A stretch of DNA of 64,000 bases from Actinacidiphila epipremni. Lineage in GTDB: Bacteria > Actinomycetota > Actinomycetes > Streptomycetales > Streptomycetaceae. The notes below the pieces were generated by a model. It searched no databases. It saw only the letters and a list, made by a program, of their open reading frames with translations, and was not told where the DNA came from. Positions 19,001 to 26,194 of this stretch are shown piece after piece; position 1 is the stretch's first letter; each line of letters begins with the position of its first letter. The position numbers were made by a program, and so were the translations under genes. The stretch covers positions 1 through 64,000 of the forward strand of contig NZ_JAATEJ010000027.1 in the NCBI RefSeq assembly GCF_012034175.1. Reading direction: 5' to 3'.

Positions 19001-19156
19001 GCGGTCGGCGACCGCGCCGGTCATCTGGGCGTTCCACAGCTTCCGCAGCGAGGGGATTTTGAGCAGCGCGCGGACTGCGCGGTCGCGCGAATCGGCGGCC
19101 AAATCCTCCGCGAACGCGTCCGTGACGTCAGCGGGCTGCGGCGTAGATGGCGTCAT
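16079..19156 (-). CDS. tmk: Thymidylate kinase fused to MFS-like membrane domain and coiled-coil tail
   Basis: A 1025-residue fusion. Residues about 40-480 form an MFS-like domain with some 12 hydrophobic helices. Residues about 505-710 are dTMP kinase, with P-loop VEGGDGAGKST, the DR(Y/H) motif ITDRYIDSAVAYQGAGRELA and LID-region residues. Next come about 150 residues of Arg/Glu/Ala heptads (AERKAAEEAARLAAEEAARK; a long coiled coil), then an acidic Thr/Pro tail. Thymidylate kinase makes dTDP for DNA synthesis. The fused form is standard in Streptomyces. It follows topA on the same strand. In Streptomyces reference genomes it is followed by holB (DNA polymerase III delta'), which is absent here. 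Confidence 0.93.
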   Translation of the reverse strand: MTPSTPQPADVTDAFAEDLAADSRDRAVRALLKIPSLRKLWNAQMTGAVADRLGLLVLLLLTVQAASGAAAFGGGYRGVAFAAAAVFAARLVATVLFGAVLLGPLAGLTAQDGPLDRRWTMIGADGVRLGLFIVAPLWITWTPDSAYVWLLLSVFAAGAAERLWAIAKDGAAPGLLPAPGDTTVRPAPDRLATLHRLDLRTSFVALPLAAAAMVVITLVNILLATGVDWFDLHQVALSSYVAAGLFSSSIAVLSALELPAGTAARPRSPLEGLRLPKGPAGAENGRTGALPLLVLSTAAVAGAIAAAVAVAVLHAAAMGFGPTGFGLLVLLLTGGTVIGIRIGPRTLPGLSRRRLLALAIGLTGIALLLTGLVPDPTTMLALALLAGVAAGVSANTGHALVEQEAEQTRRARTVEHLQAVSRAALGVAAIVAPLLAAAIGPHRVHHGHFTFDHAGAAYTLMLVGALLLPVAALVLGKTDDRRGVPLRRDLRESLRGAEPATATSEAGFFIAVEGGDGAGKSTQVEALASWIRAKGHEVVVTREPGATAVGKRLRSILLDVSSGGISHRTEALLYAADRAEHIETVVRPALARGAVVITDRYIDSAVAYQGAGRELAPTEIARINRWATGGLVPHLTVLLDVSPETARERFTEAPDRLESEPPEFHQRVRSGFLTLAAADPSRYLVIDAGQEPEAVTTVIRHRLDEVLPLSEQEIAARAEAERKAAEEAARLAAEEAARKAEEERKERERREQLEKLRREEEERRLAAEEAARQEIAERKAAQEAEAARLRQEEADRLAVEEAARVAAEEAAREAEQARLRRLAEEQARLRAEAEARRLEKQRRAEEALLRAEAARAAASAAAEVEAPASDDEATTIVTPVVPADDAETTTVLPPVAPPDEEPDADETKVLPAVQPPHEDEPGEGPASASDETAVLPAVPAEPAEPAERPDAPPPVPGTARDADPADRVPPWLFRPEPTDPERTRELPTASPAPRRPRPHWAEETPLDDLPTLADELLGPHEDPPR

Positions 19157-19269
19157 CCCAACAGCCTATCGTTCTCACCTCGCACCCCTCCGGGGTGCCG
19201 TCCCCCCGACTGTTGCCCCACACTCCGCCGCACTAAGCCCGATCCGCCCCCGGCCGCGCCATGCTTTTT

Positions 19270-19398
19270 AGGGGCGCGGGGAACTGCGCGCGCAACCGGC
19301 CACCGGCCGGTGGTCCGGACACGACAGCAACAGCCCCTTTCGGACGGTGACGGCCTGCGGGCCGCATACGGCTAGTCGCGCAGTTCCCCGCGCCCCTG
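19270..19398. repeat. Full dispersed repeat unit between topA and tmk
   Basis: Inward-facing arms aggggcgcggggaactgcg (19270 onward) and its complement ending at 19398 enclose about 85 bp. The interior keeps accggccggtggtccgga but is otherwise different from the units at 2371-2901. It fills most of the 324-bp gap 19157-19480, which has no gene. On the minus strand it lies just after the topA stop. Confidence 0.88.
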
Positions 19399-19480
19399 AA
19401 AAGCAACGCCCGACGCAGCCGCAAGCACCCGCCGGGCGCGCCCATGCGGCGGCAGCCGCAGTCCCCGGCCGGGGGGTCGG

Positions 19481-22294
19481 CTATTCGGCGGGGGGTGAGG
19501 CCTTGCGGGGGGTCGACTTCTTCGCGGCAGCGGCTTTCTTCGCCGGAGTCGTCTTCTTCGCGGCGGCAGCCTTCTTCGCCGGCGCAGCCTTCTTCGCCGG
19601 GGCGGCCTTCTTCTTCGCCGGGGCCTTCGAAGGCCCCTTCGCCCGCTTCTCCGCGAGGAGTTCGTACCCCCGCTCCGGGGTGATCGTCTCGACGTCGTCG
19701 TCGCGGCGCAGCGTCGCGTTCGTCTCGCCGTCCGTCACGTAAGGGCCAAAGCGGCCGTCCTTGACGACGACGGGGCGCTCGCTCACCGGGTCGGTGCCGA
19801 GTTCCTTCAGCGGCGGCTTCGCCGCGGCCCGGCCGCGCTGCTTGGGCTGGGCGTAGATCGCCAGCGCCTCGTCCAGCGTGATGGAGAAGATCTGCTCCTC
19901 GTTCTCCAGCGAGCGCGAGTCCGTACCGCGCTTGAGGTACGGCCCGTAGCGGCCGTTCTGCGCGGTGATCTCGACGCCTTCCGCATCCTTGCCGACGACG
20001 CGCGGCAGGGACATCAGGCGCAGCGCGTCCTCCAGGGTCACCGTGTCGAGGGACATCGACTTCAGCAGCGAGGCGGTGCGCGGCTTGACCGCGTTCTTGC
20101 CGGTCTTCGGGGTGTCCTCGGGCAGCACCTCGGTGACGTAGGGGCCGTAGCGGCCGTCCTTGGCGACGATGGGGCGGCCGGTCTGCGGGTCGGTGCCGAG
20201 CTCGAACTCGCCGCTGGGGCGGGCGAAGAGCTCCTGCGCGTATTCGACGCCGAGTTCGTCGGGCGCGAGGTCCGGGGGGACGTCGGCGCGCTGGTGGCCT
20301 TCGGTGTCGCGCTCGCCCTTCTCGATGTAGGGGCCGTAGCGGCCGACCCGCAGCACGATGCCGTCGCCGACGGGGAAGGAGGAGATCTCCCGGGCGTCGA
20401 TCGCGCCGAGGTCCTCGACAAGTTCCTTCAGGCCGCCGAGGTGGTCGCCGTTGGCCCCGCCGTTGGCGCTGCCGGCGGCCTCGGGCTCCTCGGTGCCGAA
20501 GTAGAAGCGGCGCAGCCACGGCACGGACTCGGCCTCGCCGCGGGCGATGCGGTCGAGGTCGTCCTCCATGGAGGCGGTGAAGTCGTAGTCGACGAGCCAG
20601 CCGAAGTGCTTCTCCAGCAGGTTGACGACGGCGAAGGAGAGGAAGGTCGGGACGAGCGCCGTGCCCTTCTTGAACACATAGCCGCGGTCCAGGATCGTGC
20701 CGAGGATCGTGGCGTACGTGGAGGGGCGGCCGATCTCGCGCTCTTCCAGCTCCTTGACCAGCGACGCCTCGGTGTAGCGGGCGGGCGGCTTGGTGGAGTG
20801 GCCCTCGGCGGTGATCTCGCCTGCGGTCAGCGCGTCGCCCTCGGCGACCTGCGGCAGCCGGCGCTCGCGGTCGTCGAGTTCGGCGTTGGGGTCGTCGGCG
20901 CCCTCGACGTACGCCTTGAGGAAGCCGTGGAAGGTGATGATCTTGCCGGACGCGCTGAACTCGGCGTCGCGGCCGTCGGCGGAGGTGCCGCCGACCCGGA
21001 CGGAGACGGACTGGCCGACGGCGTCCTTCATCTGGGAGGCGACCGTACGCATCCAGATCAGCTCGTAGAGCCGGAACTGGTCGCCGGTCAGGCCGGTCTC
21101 GGCGGGGGTGCGGAAGCGGTCGCCGGAGGGGCGGATCGCCTCGTGCGCCTCCTGCGCGTTCTTCACCTTTCCGGCGTACGTGCGCGGCTTGTCCGGCAGG
21201 TAGTCGGCGCCGTAGAGCTGGGTGACCTGGGCGCGGGCGGCGCCGATCGCGGTCTCCGACAGCGTGGTGGAGTCCGTACGCATGTAGGTGATGAAGCCGT
21301 TCTCGTACAGCTTCTGGGCGACCTGCATGGTGGCCTTCGCGCCGAAGCCGAGCTTGCGCGAGGCCTCCTGCTGGAGGGTGGTGGTGCGGAAGGGCGCGTA
21401 CGGCGAGCGGCGGTAGGGCTTGGACTCGACGCTGCGGACGGCGAAGGCGGTGTCGGCGAGCGCGGCGGCGAGCGCGCGGGCGGCGGATTCGTCCAGCTGG
21501 AGGACGTTCGCGCCCTGCTTGAGCGCGCCGGTGGACGCGTCGAAGTCGCGGCCCTGCGCGACCCGCAGCCCGTCGACGGCGACGAGCCGGGCGTTGAGGG
21601 TGGACGGGTCGGTGGAGTCACCCGTGCGGCCGGTGTCGAAGACGCCGGTGAGGTCCCAGTAGTCGGCGGAGTGGAAGGCGATGCGCTCGCGCTCGCGCTC
21701 CACGACGAGCCGGGTCGCGACCGACTGGACGCGGCCGGCCGACAGCCGCGGCATGACCTTCTTCCACAGCACCGGCGAGACCTCGTAGCCGTAGAGGCGG
21801 TCGAGGATGCGGCGGGTCTCCTGGGCGTCGACCAGGCGCTTGTTCAGCTCGCGCGGGTTGCGCACGGCGGCCTGGATGGCGTCCTTGGTGATCTCGTGGA
21901 AGACCATCCGGTGGACCGGCACCTTGGGCTTGAGGATCTCCTGGAGGTGCCAGGCGATGGCCTCGCCCTCGCGGTCCTCGTCGGTGGCGAGGAAGAGTTC
22001 GTCGGACTCCTTGAGCAGGTCCTTGAGCTTCTTGACCTGCGCCTTCTTGTCGGCGTTGACGACGTAGATCGGCTGGAAGTCGCTGTCCACGTTGACGCCC
22101 AGGCGCGCCCAGGGCTGGCCCTTGTACTCCGCCGGCACTTCGGCGGCCCCGTTGGGGAGGTCGCGGATGTGCCCGACGCTCGCCTCGACGACGTACCCAG
22201 GACCCAGGTAGCCCTTGATCGTCTTCGCCTTGGCGGGCGACTCGACGATGACGAGTCGGCGGCCGGCTGGTGCGGTCTCGCGGGTCGGGGACAA
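19481..22294 (-). CDS. topA: DNA topoisomerase I (type IA)
   Basis: A 937-residue enzyme that relaxes negative supercoils. It has an N-terminal TOPRIM domain (RLVIVESPAKAKTIKGYLG; acidic triad in ATDEDREGEAIAWHL, about 105-120). The central cleavage domain has the active-site Tyr in GFITYMRTDSTTLS, near residue 333. C-terminal degenerate topo C-terminal repeats (PVVVKDGRFGPYVTDGETNA and relatives) follow. The tail is a run of KKAAPAKKAAAAKK-type repeats seen in actinobacterial TopA, which aids processivity. No zinc-finger cysteines are present, as usual in this phylum. A TTG start at 22294 follows ggagagaagagcg and gives the family N-terminus MSPTRETA. Essential gene. Confidence 0.97.
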   Translation of the reverse strand: MSPTRETAPAGRRLVIVESPAKAKTIKGYLGPGYVVEASVGHIRDLPNGAAEVPAEYKGQPWARLGVNVDSDFQPIYVVNADKKAQVKKLKDLLKESDELFLATDEDREGEAIAWHLQEILKPKVPVHRMVFHEITKDAIQAAVRNPRELNKRLVDAQETRRILDRLYGYEVSPVLWKKVMPRLSAGRVQSVATRLVVERERERIAFHSADYWDLTGVFDTGRTGDSTDPSTLNARLVAVDGLRVAQGRDFDASTGALKQGANVLQLDESAARALAAALADTAFAVRSVESKPYRRSPYAPFRTTTLQQEASRKLGFGAKATMQVAQKLYENGFITYMRTDSTTLSETAIGAARAQVTQLYGADYLPDKPRTYAGKVKNAQEAHEAIRPSGDRFRTPAETGLTGDQFRLYELIWMRTVASQMKDAVGQSVSVRVGGTSADGRDAEFSASGKIITFHGFLKAYVEGADDPNAELDDRERRLPQVAEGDALTAGEITAEGHSTKPPARYTEASLVKELEEREIGRPSTYATILGTILDRGYVFKKGTALVPTFLSFAVVNLLEKHFGWLVDYDFTASMEDDLDRIARGEAESVPWLRRFYFGTEEPEAAGSANGGANGDHLGGLKELVEDLGAIDAREISSFPVGDGIVLRVGRYGPYIEKGERDTEGHQRADVPPDLAPDELGVEYAQELFARPSGEFELGTDPQTGRPIVAKDGRYGPYVTEVLPEDTPKTGKNAVKPRTASLLKSMSLDTVTLEDALRLMSLPRVVGKDAEGVEITAQNGRYGPYLKRGTDSRSLENEEQIFSITLDEALAIYAQPKQRGRAAAKPPLKELGTDPVSERPVVVKDGRFGPYVTDGETNATLRRDDDVETITPERGYELLAEKRAKGPSKAPAKKKAAPAKKAAPAKKAAAAKKTTPAKKAAAAKKSTPRKASPPAE

Positions 22295-22545
22295 CTTCGC
22301 TCTTCTCTCCGGTTCGAAGGGGTGACGCTGCGGAGTGTGACCGTACCTCCCGGTCCCGTGTCAAACGGGAAAAGTCAACAACGCCATCCGAACGGTAACC
22401 CGACAAGCGGTCTGTCTGCCGCATGGACGGGTCATGTCAGACCCGCGGGGAGGGGGGACGCGGGGCCTGCGGGCTGACAGGATGGTCGGACACAATGGCG
22501 GTGGAGGCCGCCCGCCCGGCCGGCCGCAGCAGGACAGGGGGGACG

Positions 22546-23133
22546 ATGTCCGACCAGTACCCGTACGGGAGCAACAACTCCTACGGCGGCAGCAGTCCGC
22601 ACGACGATCCGAAGGTGCAGCACACCGCGCTGCCCTCCTACCAGCCGACGATGCCCGCGATGCCCGGTTACGGCTATCCGCAGGCCGGCGCGCCCGGCGG
22701 GGTGCCGCCGACGCCGCCCGGGCAGCTGCCGGTGCCGGTGCCCGGCGCGGGCTGGCAGCACGGCGCGGCGGGGGCACCGGGCGGCACCGGCGCGACGCTC
22801 ATGACCATAGGCGACATCGCCGTGACCGAATCCGGCATCGTCACGCCGGCCGGCGTGCTGCCGCTGCGCGGCGCGGTGTGGACGGTCTCGGACATGTCCC
22901 GCACGGAGTCCAAGACGCCGACATACGCGATCGTGCTCGCCGTCATCTTCTTCTTCGCGTGCCTGCTCGGGCTGCTCTTCCTGCTGATGAAGGAGCAGGT
23001 GACCACGGGATACGCGCAGGTGACGGTCAACAGCGGCGGAAAATACCACGCCGTGATGATCCCGGTGCGCGGGCCGCAGGACATCTACGCGATCACGCAG
23101 CAGGTCAACTACGCGCGCACGCTGTGCTCGTGA
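22546..23133 (+). CDS. Single-pass membrane protein of unknown function
   Basis: A 195-residue protein with a Tyr/Gly/Pro/Asn-rich N-terminal third (MSDQYPYGSNNSYGGSS). A compact domain follows (about 78-115, ending GAVWTVSDMSRTESKTP), then one strong membrane helix (AIVLAVIFFFACLLGLLFLLMK, about 124-145) and a C-terminal domain (GYAQVTVNSGGKYHAVMIPV). The ATG at 22546 follows aggacagggggg; an earlier in-frame start at 22423 has no ribosome-binding site. It is divergent from topA and lies 16 bp upstream of the DUF2752 gene, so the two probably form an operon. Conserved in Streptomyces beside topA as recalled; function unknown. Confidence 0.82.
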   Translation: MSDQYPYGSNNSYGGSSPHDDPKVQHTALPSYQPTMPAMPGYGYPQAGAPGGVPPTPPGQLPVPVPGAGWQHGAAGAPGGTGATLMTIGDIAVTESGIVTPAGVLPLRGAVWTVSDMSRTESKTPTYAIVLAVIFFFACLLGLLFLLMKEQVTTGYAQVTVNSGGKYHAVMIPVRGPQDIYAITQQVNYARTLCS

Positions 23134-23149
23134 CGGTCCGGCGTACGCG

Positions 23150-23629
23150 GTGAGCGGTACGGCGGGGCGGGCTGCCCGGGCTCCTGCGGCCGGCGCGGCC
23201 CCGGCTGCGTCGGCGGTCCCGGCTGCCCCGGCTTCGGCTTCGGCACGGAGGGTTTTCGGCCATCCGGCCGCCGGGCCGCTGGGCGCGCTCGCGGTGGGGG
23301 CCGCGGCGGCGGCGTATCTCTACCGCACCGATCCGCACCAGCCGGGGCACCTGCTGCCGCGCTGCCCGTTCAACTGGGCGACGGGGCTGCTGTGCCCCGT
23401 CTGCGGGGCCACCCGGATGGCGTACGACCTGCTGCACGCCGATCCGGTGCGGGCCTTCCACGACAACGCGCTGCTGCTGCTCTGCACGCCCTTCCTGCTC
23501 GCGGTCGCCGGGCGCTGGGCGGCCCTGGGGCTGCGCGGGCGGCGGTGGCGGCCGGTGCTGGGGGCGCGGGCTTCGGTGGCGGTCGCGGTGCTGCTGGTGG
23601 CGTGGGCCGTGCTGCGCAACGTGTACTGA
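23150..23629 (+). CDS. DUF2752 membrane protein
   Basis: A 159-residue protein: an Ala/Pro-rich N-terminal tail, then the DUF2752 signature CPFNWATGLLCPVCGATRMAYDLLHAD (about 72-98) with three conserved Cys, and two or three hydrophobic segments (ALLLLCTPFLLAVAG; VAVAVLLVAWAVL). The GTG at 23150 starts 16 bp after the preceding stop. Function unknown; the CPxCGxTR motif suggests a metal- or redox-active site, but that is speculation. Confidence 0.85.
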   Translation: MSGTAGRAARAPAAGAAPAASAVPAAPASASARRVFGHPAAGPLGALAVGAAAAAYLYRTDPHQPGHLLPRCPFNWATGLLCPVCGATRMAYDLLHADPVRAFHDNALLLLCTPFLLAVAGRWAALGLRGRRWRPVLGARASVAVAVLLVAWAVLRNVY

Positions 23630-23676
23630 GCCCGGACGGCTGGTTTCAGCCCAGGACCCGTCGCGGTGACCGCGGC

Positions 23677-25203
23677 TCAGTCCGTGACCGGCTCCAGGAA
23701 GCCCTGGCCGACCAGCAGCCGGATCGCGGCCGGCGTGCGGTCGCGCAGCACCACCGGGTCCTCGCCGAGCAGTTGCGCGATGGCGTCGACGATGCGGCCG
23801 GCCGGGAGCGTACCGTCGCACACGCCGGCGAAGCCCGCGCCGACCGTGTCGACCTCGGTGGCCCGGCGCATGCCGCGGGCCGAGCGCAGCACGACGTGCT
23901 CCGGGTCCTCGGCGCCGGGCATCCCGACCTGCTCCTGGACGACCTCGGGGGCGAGGGTGAAGCGGGCTTCGAGCAGGTCGGCGTCGTCGTGGCGGCGCAG
24001 GAAGTCCTGCCGGGCGAACCAGCCGGCGATGTGCGGGCCGAGCGGCTGCTCCACCGGGTGCGGCCATTCCTCGGCGGTGAACACGGGCTGGTCGGAGCCG
24101 GTTCTGCGCAGCGTGATCCAGCCGAAGCCGACGCCGTTGACCTTGGCGCGCTCGAAGTCGTCGAGCCAGGCGTCGTAGCGGGCCGCGTACGCCGCCGGCT
24201 CGTCGCGGTGGTCGCCGCCGTCGCGCAGCCACAGCTCGGCGTACTGCGCGACGTCCTGCACCTCGCGCTGCACGATCCACGCGTCGCAGCCGGCCGGCAC
24301 CCAGCCGCTCAGCCGCTCGCGCCAGTCCTGGCCCTCGACGTGCTGCCAGTTCGCGAGCAGCTGGCACCAGCCGCCCTCGGTGAGGTGGTCGGCGGCCTGC
24401 CGTACGAGGGTGGCGCACAGGTCGTCGCCGCCCATTGCGCCGTCCCGGTAGGTGAAGCGGCCGGCCGGGGAGATCACGAAGGGCGGGTTGGACACGACGA
24501 GGTCAAAGCGCTCGTCGGCGCCGACCGGCTCGAAGAGGCTGCCGGACCGCAGGTCGGGCTCGCGCGCGCCGGACAGCGCGAGGGTGAGGCGGGCGAAGTG
24601 CAGGGCGCGCGGGTTGACGTCGGTGGCGGTGACGCGGGTGGCGTGCCGGGAGGCGTGCAGCGCCTGGATGCCGGAGCCGGTGCCGAGGTCGAGGGCGCTG
24701 CCGGCGGGCTCGCGCACGGTCAGGCCGGCCAGCGTCGTCGAGGCGCCGCCGACGCCGAGGACGAGGTCGGCGCGGTCCACGCCGGGCGCGCTGCCGATGC
24801 CGCCGGCGCCGCCGACCGCGCAGCCGAGGTCGGAGACGATCCACCAGTCCGCGCCGCCGTCGCCGGCGTAGGGGCGTACGTCGACGGTGGCGCGTACGTC
24901 CGCGCCGTCGCGGGTCAGCCAGCCGTCCGCGAGGTAGCCGTCCAGGCCCGGCAGCGCGGCGCGGGCGCGGGCCTGCGGGACGGGCTGCTGGAGCAGGAAG
25001 AGCCGCACGAGGGCGTCGAGCGGGCTGCCGCCGCGGGTCGCGCGCAGGGCCGGCACGGTCTCGGCGCGGCTGAGGGCGGCGTAGCCGACGGCGCCGAGCA
25101 GGTCGAGGCAGCCGTCCGCGGTGAAGTCCGCGGCGAGCAGGTCGTCGCGCAGGGCGGGCGCGCTGTCGGGGGCGGGGAGGCGGGGCGGGCGCGGAGGTGT
25201 CAC
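23677..25203 (-). CDS. Class I SAM-dependent methyltransferase (HemK/PrmC-like)
   Basis: A 508-residue protein. Residues 1-150 form an Ala/Leu-rich N-terminal helical domain. The catalytic Rossmann domain follows, with motif I ALDLGTGSGIQALHASRHATRVTATD (about 172-197) and motif IV VSNPPFVIS (about 232-240). NPPF indicates N-methylation of a base or of a glutamine/asparagine side chain. A further 200 residues are C-terminal. The GTG at 25203 is chosen from the frame and the N-terminus VTPPRPPRLPAPDSA; the open frame beyond it covers repetitive intergenic DNA. It is convergent with the DUF2752 gene (47-bp gap). The target, rRNA or protein, cannot be decided. Confidence 0.86.
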   Translation of the reverse strand: MTPPRPPRLPAPDSAPALRDDLLAADFTADGCLDLLGAVGYAALSRAETVPALRATRGGSPLDALVRLFLLQQPVPQARARAALPGLDGYLADGWLTRDGADVRATVDVRPYAGDGGADWWIVSDLGCAVGGAGGIGSAPGVDRADLVLGVGGASTTLAGLTVREPAGSALDLGTGSGIQALHASRHATRVTATDVNPRALHFARLTLALSGAREPDLRSGSLFEPVGADERFDLVVSNPPFVISPAGRFTYRDGAMGGDDLCATLVRQAADHLTEGGWCQLLANWQHVEGQDWRERLSGWVPAGCDAWIVQREVQDVAQYAELWLRDGGDHRDEPAAYAARYDAWLDDFERAKVNGVGFGWITLRRTGSDQPVFTAEEWPHPVEQPLGPHIAGWFARQDFLRRHDDADLLEARFTLAPEVVQEQVGMPGAEDPEHVVLRSARGMRRATEVDTVGAGFAGVCDGTLPAGRIVDAIAQLLGEDPVVLRDRTPAAIRLLVGQGFLEPVTD

Positions 25204-25241
25204 GAGGGCTATTGTCCCGGACGGCCGCGGCGGCGGGCGCG

Positions 25242-25326
25242 AGGCGTACGGGCGTGGGGCGTACGGGCGTGGGGCGCGCGGGCGGTGCGGGCGTACGGGT
25301 GCGGGGCGTACGGGCGGTACGGGCTT
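25242..25326. repeat. Short tandem GC-rich repeats between lipoprotein and methyltransferase genes
   Basis: Iterations of ggcgtacgggcgtgg and variants fill most of the 155-bp gap 25204-25358. They contain no gene and make neighbouring frames look open. Confidence 0.7.
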
Positions 25327-25358
25327 ACCGGCGCGCGTACCCGGCGCGTACCGGGCGG

Positions 25359-25943
25359 CTAGGAGGCGGTCGGGGCGGCGGACTGGGCGGCGGAGGTGCA
25401 GCCGGGCTGCTTGGCCAGGGCCTTGCCCTGGTCGCCCTTGCGCAGTGCTTGGAGGGCCTGCTCGCCGTCGGTGCCGGCCTTCGTGAAGGAGTCCGACACG
25501 CCCTGGAGCCCGGCGGCGAACTTGCTCTGGTCGGTCGTGTCGAGCCCGTCGACCTGCTTCTTCAGGCCCGCGTACTGCGTGGACAGCCCCGTGAAGGACG
25601 TGACGGCCTGCTGCTGGAACTGCTCGCCGTCGCTGCCGGGCGCCGGCCCCGCAGCGGTGAAGATGCCGGCGAGCGCCTTGTACGCGTCGGAGATCTGCTG
25701 GAAGGCGGCGGAGTCCGCGGCCTGGACGTCCTGCGGCTTGCCGCCGCTGTCGACCTTGGTGAGCGCGACGTTCGCGTCGTTGATCTTCGTGACCTGCGTC
25801 GCGGTCTGGTCGCACACGCCCTTCGCCCATGTGTCGAGCTTCTTGCCGGTGTCGTCGCTGGAGCAGGCCGACGACAGCGGCGCCAGCGCCAGCAGCACCG
25901 CCGCGCCGGACAGCGCGGCGCGGCGCCTGGGGTTCAGCTTCAC
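25359..25943 (-). CDS. Small secreted lipoprotein
   Basis: A 194-residue protein with a lipoprotein signal peptide (KLNPRRRAALSGAAVLLALAP, then LSSAC with the lipidation Cys near residue 26). A helical domain of about 150 residues follows (DTWAKGVCDQTATQVTKINDAN, AFQQISDAYKALAGIF, FTGLSTQYAGLKKQVDGLD). It resembles Streptomyces lipoproteins of unknown role. The GTG at 25943 follows ggaaggga with good spacing; another GTG 39 bp upstream has weaker support. It lies downstream of hppA on the same strand, separated by a strong hairpin, so it is probably transcribed independently. Confidence 0.82.
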   Translation of the reverse strand: MKLNPRRRAALSGAAVLLALAPLSSACSSDDTGKKLDTWAKGVCDQTATQVTKINDANVALTKVDSGGKPQDVQAADSAAFQQISDAYKALAGIFTAAGPAPGSDGEQFQQQAVTSFTGLSTQYAGLKKQVDGLDTTDQSKFAAGLQGVSDSFTKAGTDGEQALQALRKGDQGKALAKQPGCTSAAQSAAPTAS

Positions 25944-26108
25944 CGGTGGGGTCCCTTCCGTGGCCTTCTCCGTGGCCTTCACGGCCCCGGAACTTACACG
26001 GGGAAGGGGTGCCGACCACGAATCGCGCGGGGAGTTCGCCGCCATTCGTCCGATATTCAAGCCGTTCGTAGCAAGGGGCGGTACCGTGCGCGCTGACCTG
26101 CCCGTACG

Positions 26109-26150
26109 GCGGGCGCCCGGCCGGATCGCGGTCCGGTGCGGGGCGCCCGC
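26109..26150 (-). terminator. Nested hairpin terminator downstream of hppA
   Basis: Outer stem gcgggcgcc (26109-26117) with ggcgcccgc (26142-26150) encloses an inner ccgga/tccgg stem. It lies 45 bp past the hppA stop on the minus strand. Confidence 0.6.
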
Positions 26151-26194
26151 CGGCGGGCTGACGGTGTGGCAGAACTCACGCCCGCTCCGGGCGT

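Noticed and set aside
15833-19375. 1180-codon plus-strand frame opposite tmk
   Set aside because: Mirror of the coiled-coil repeats and GC-rich codons of tmk; not a protein family.
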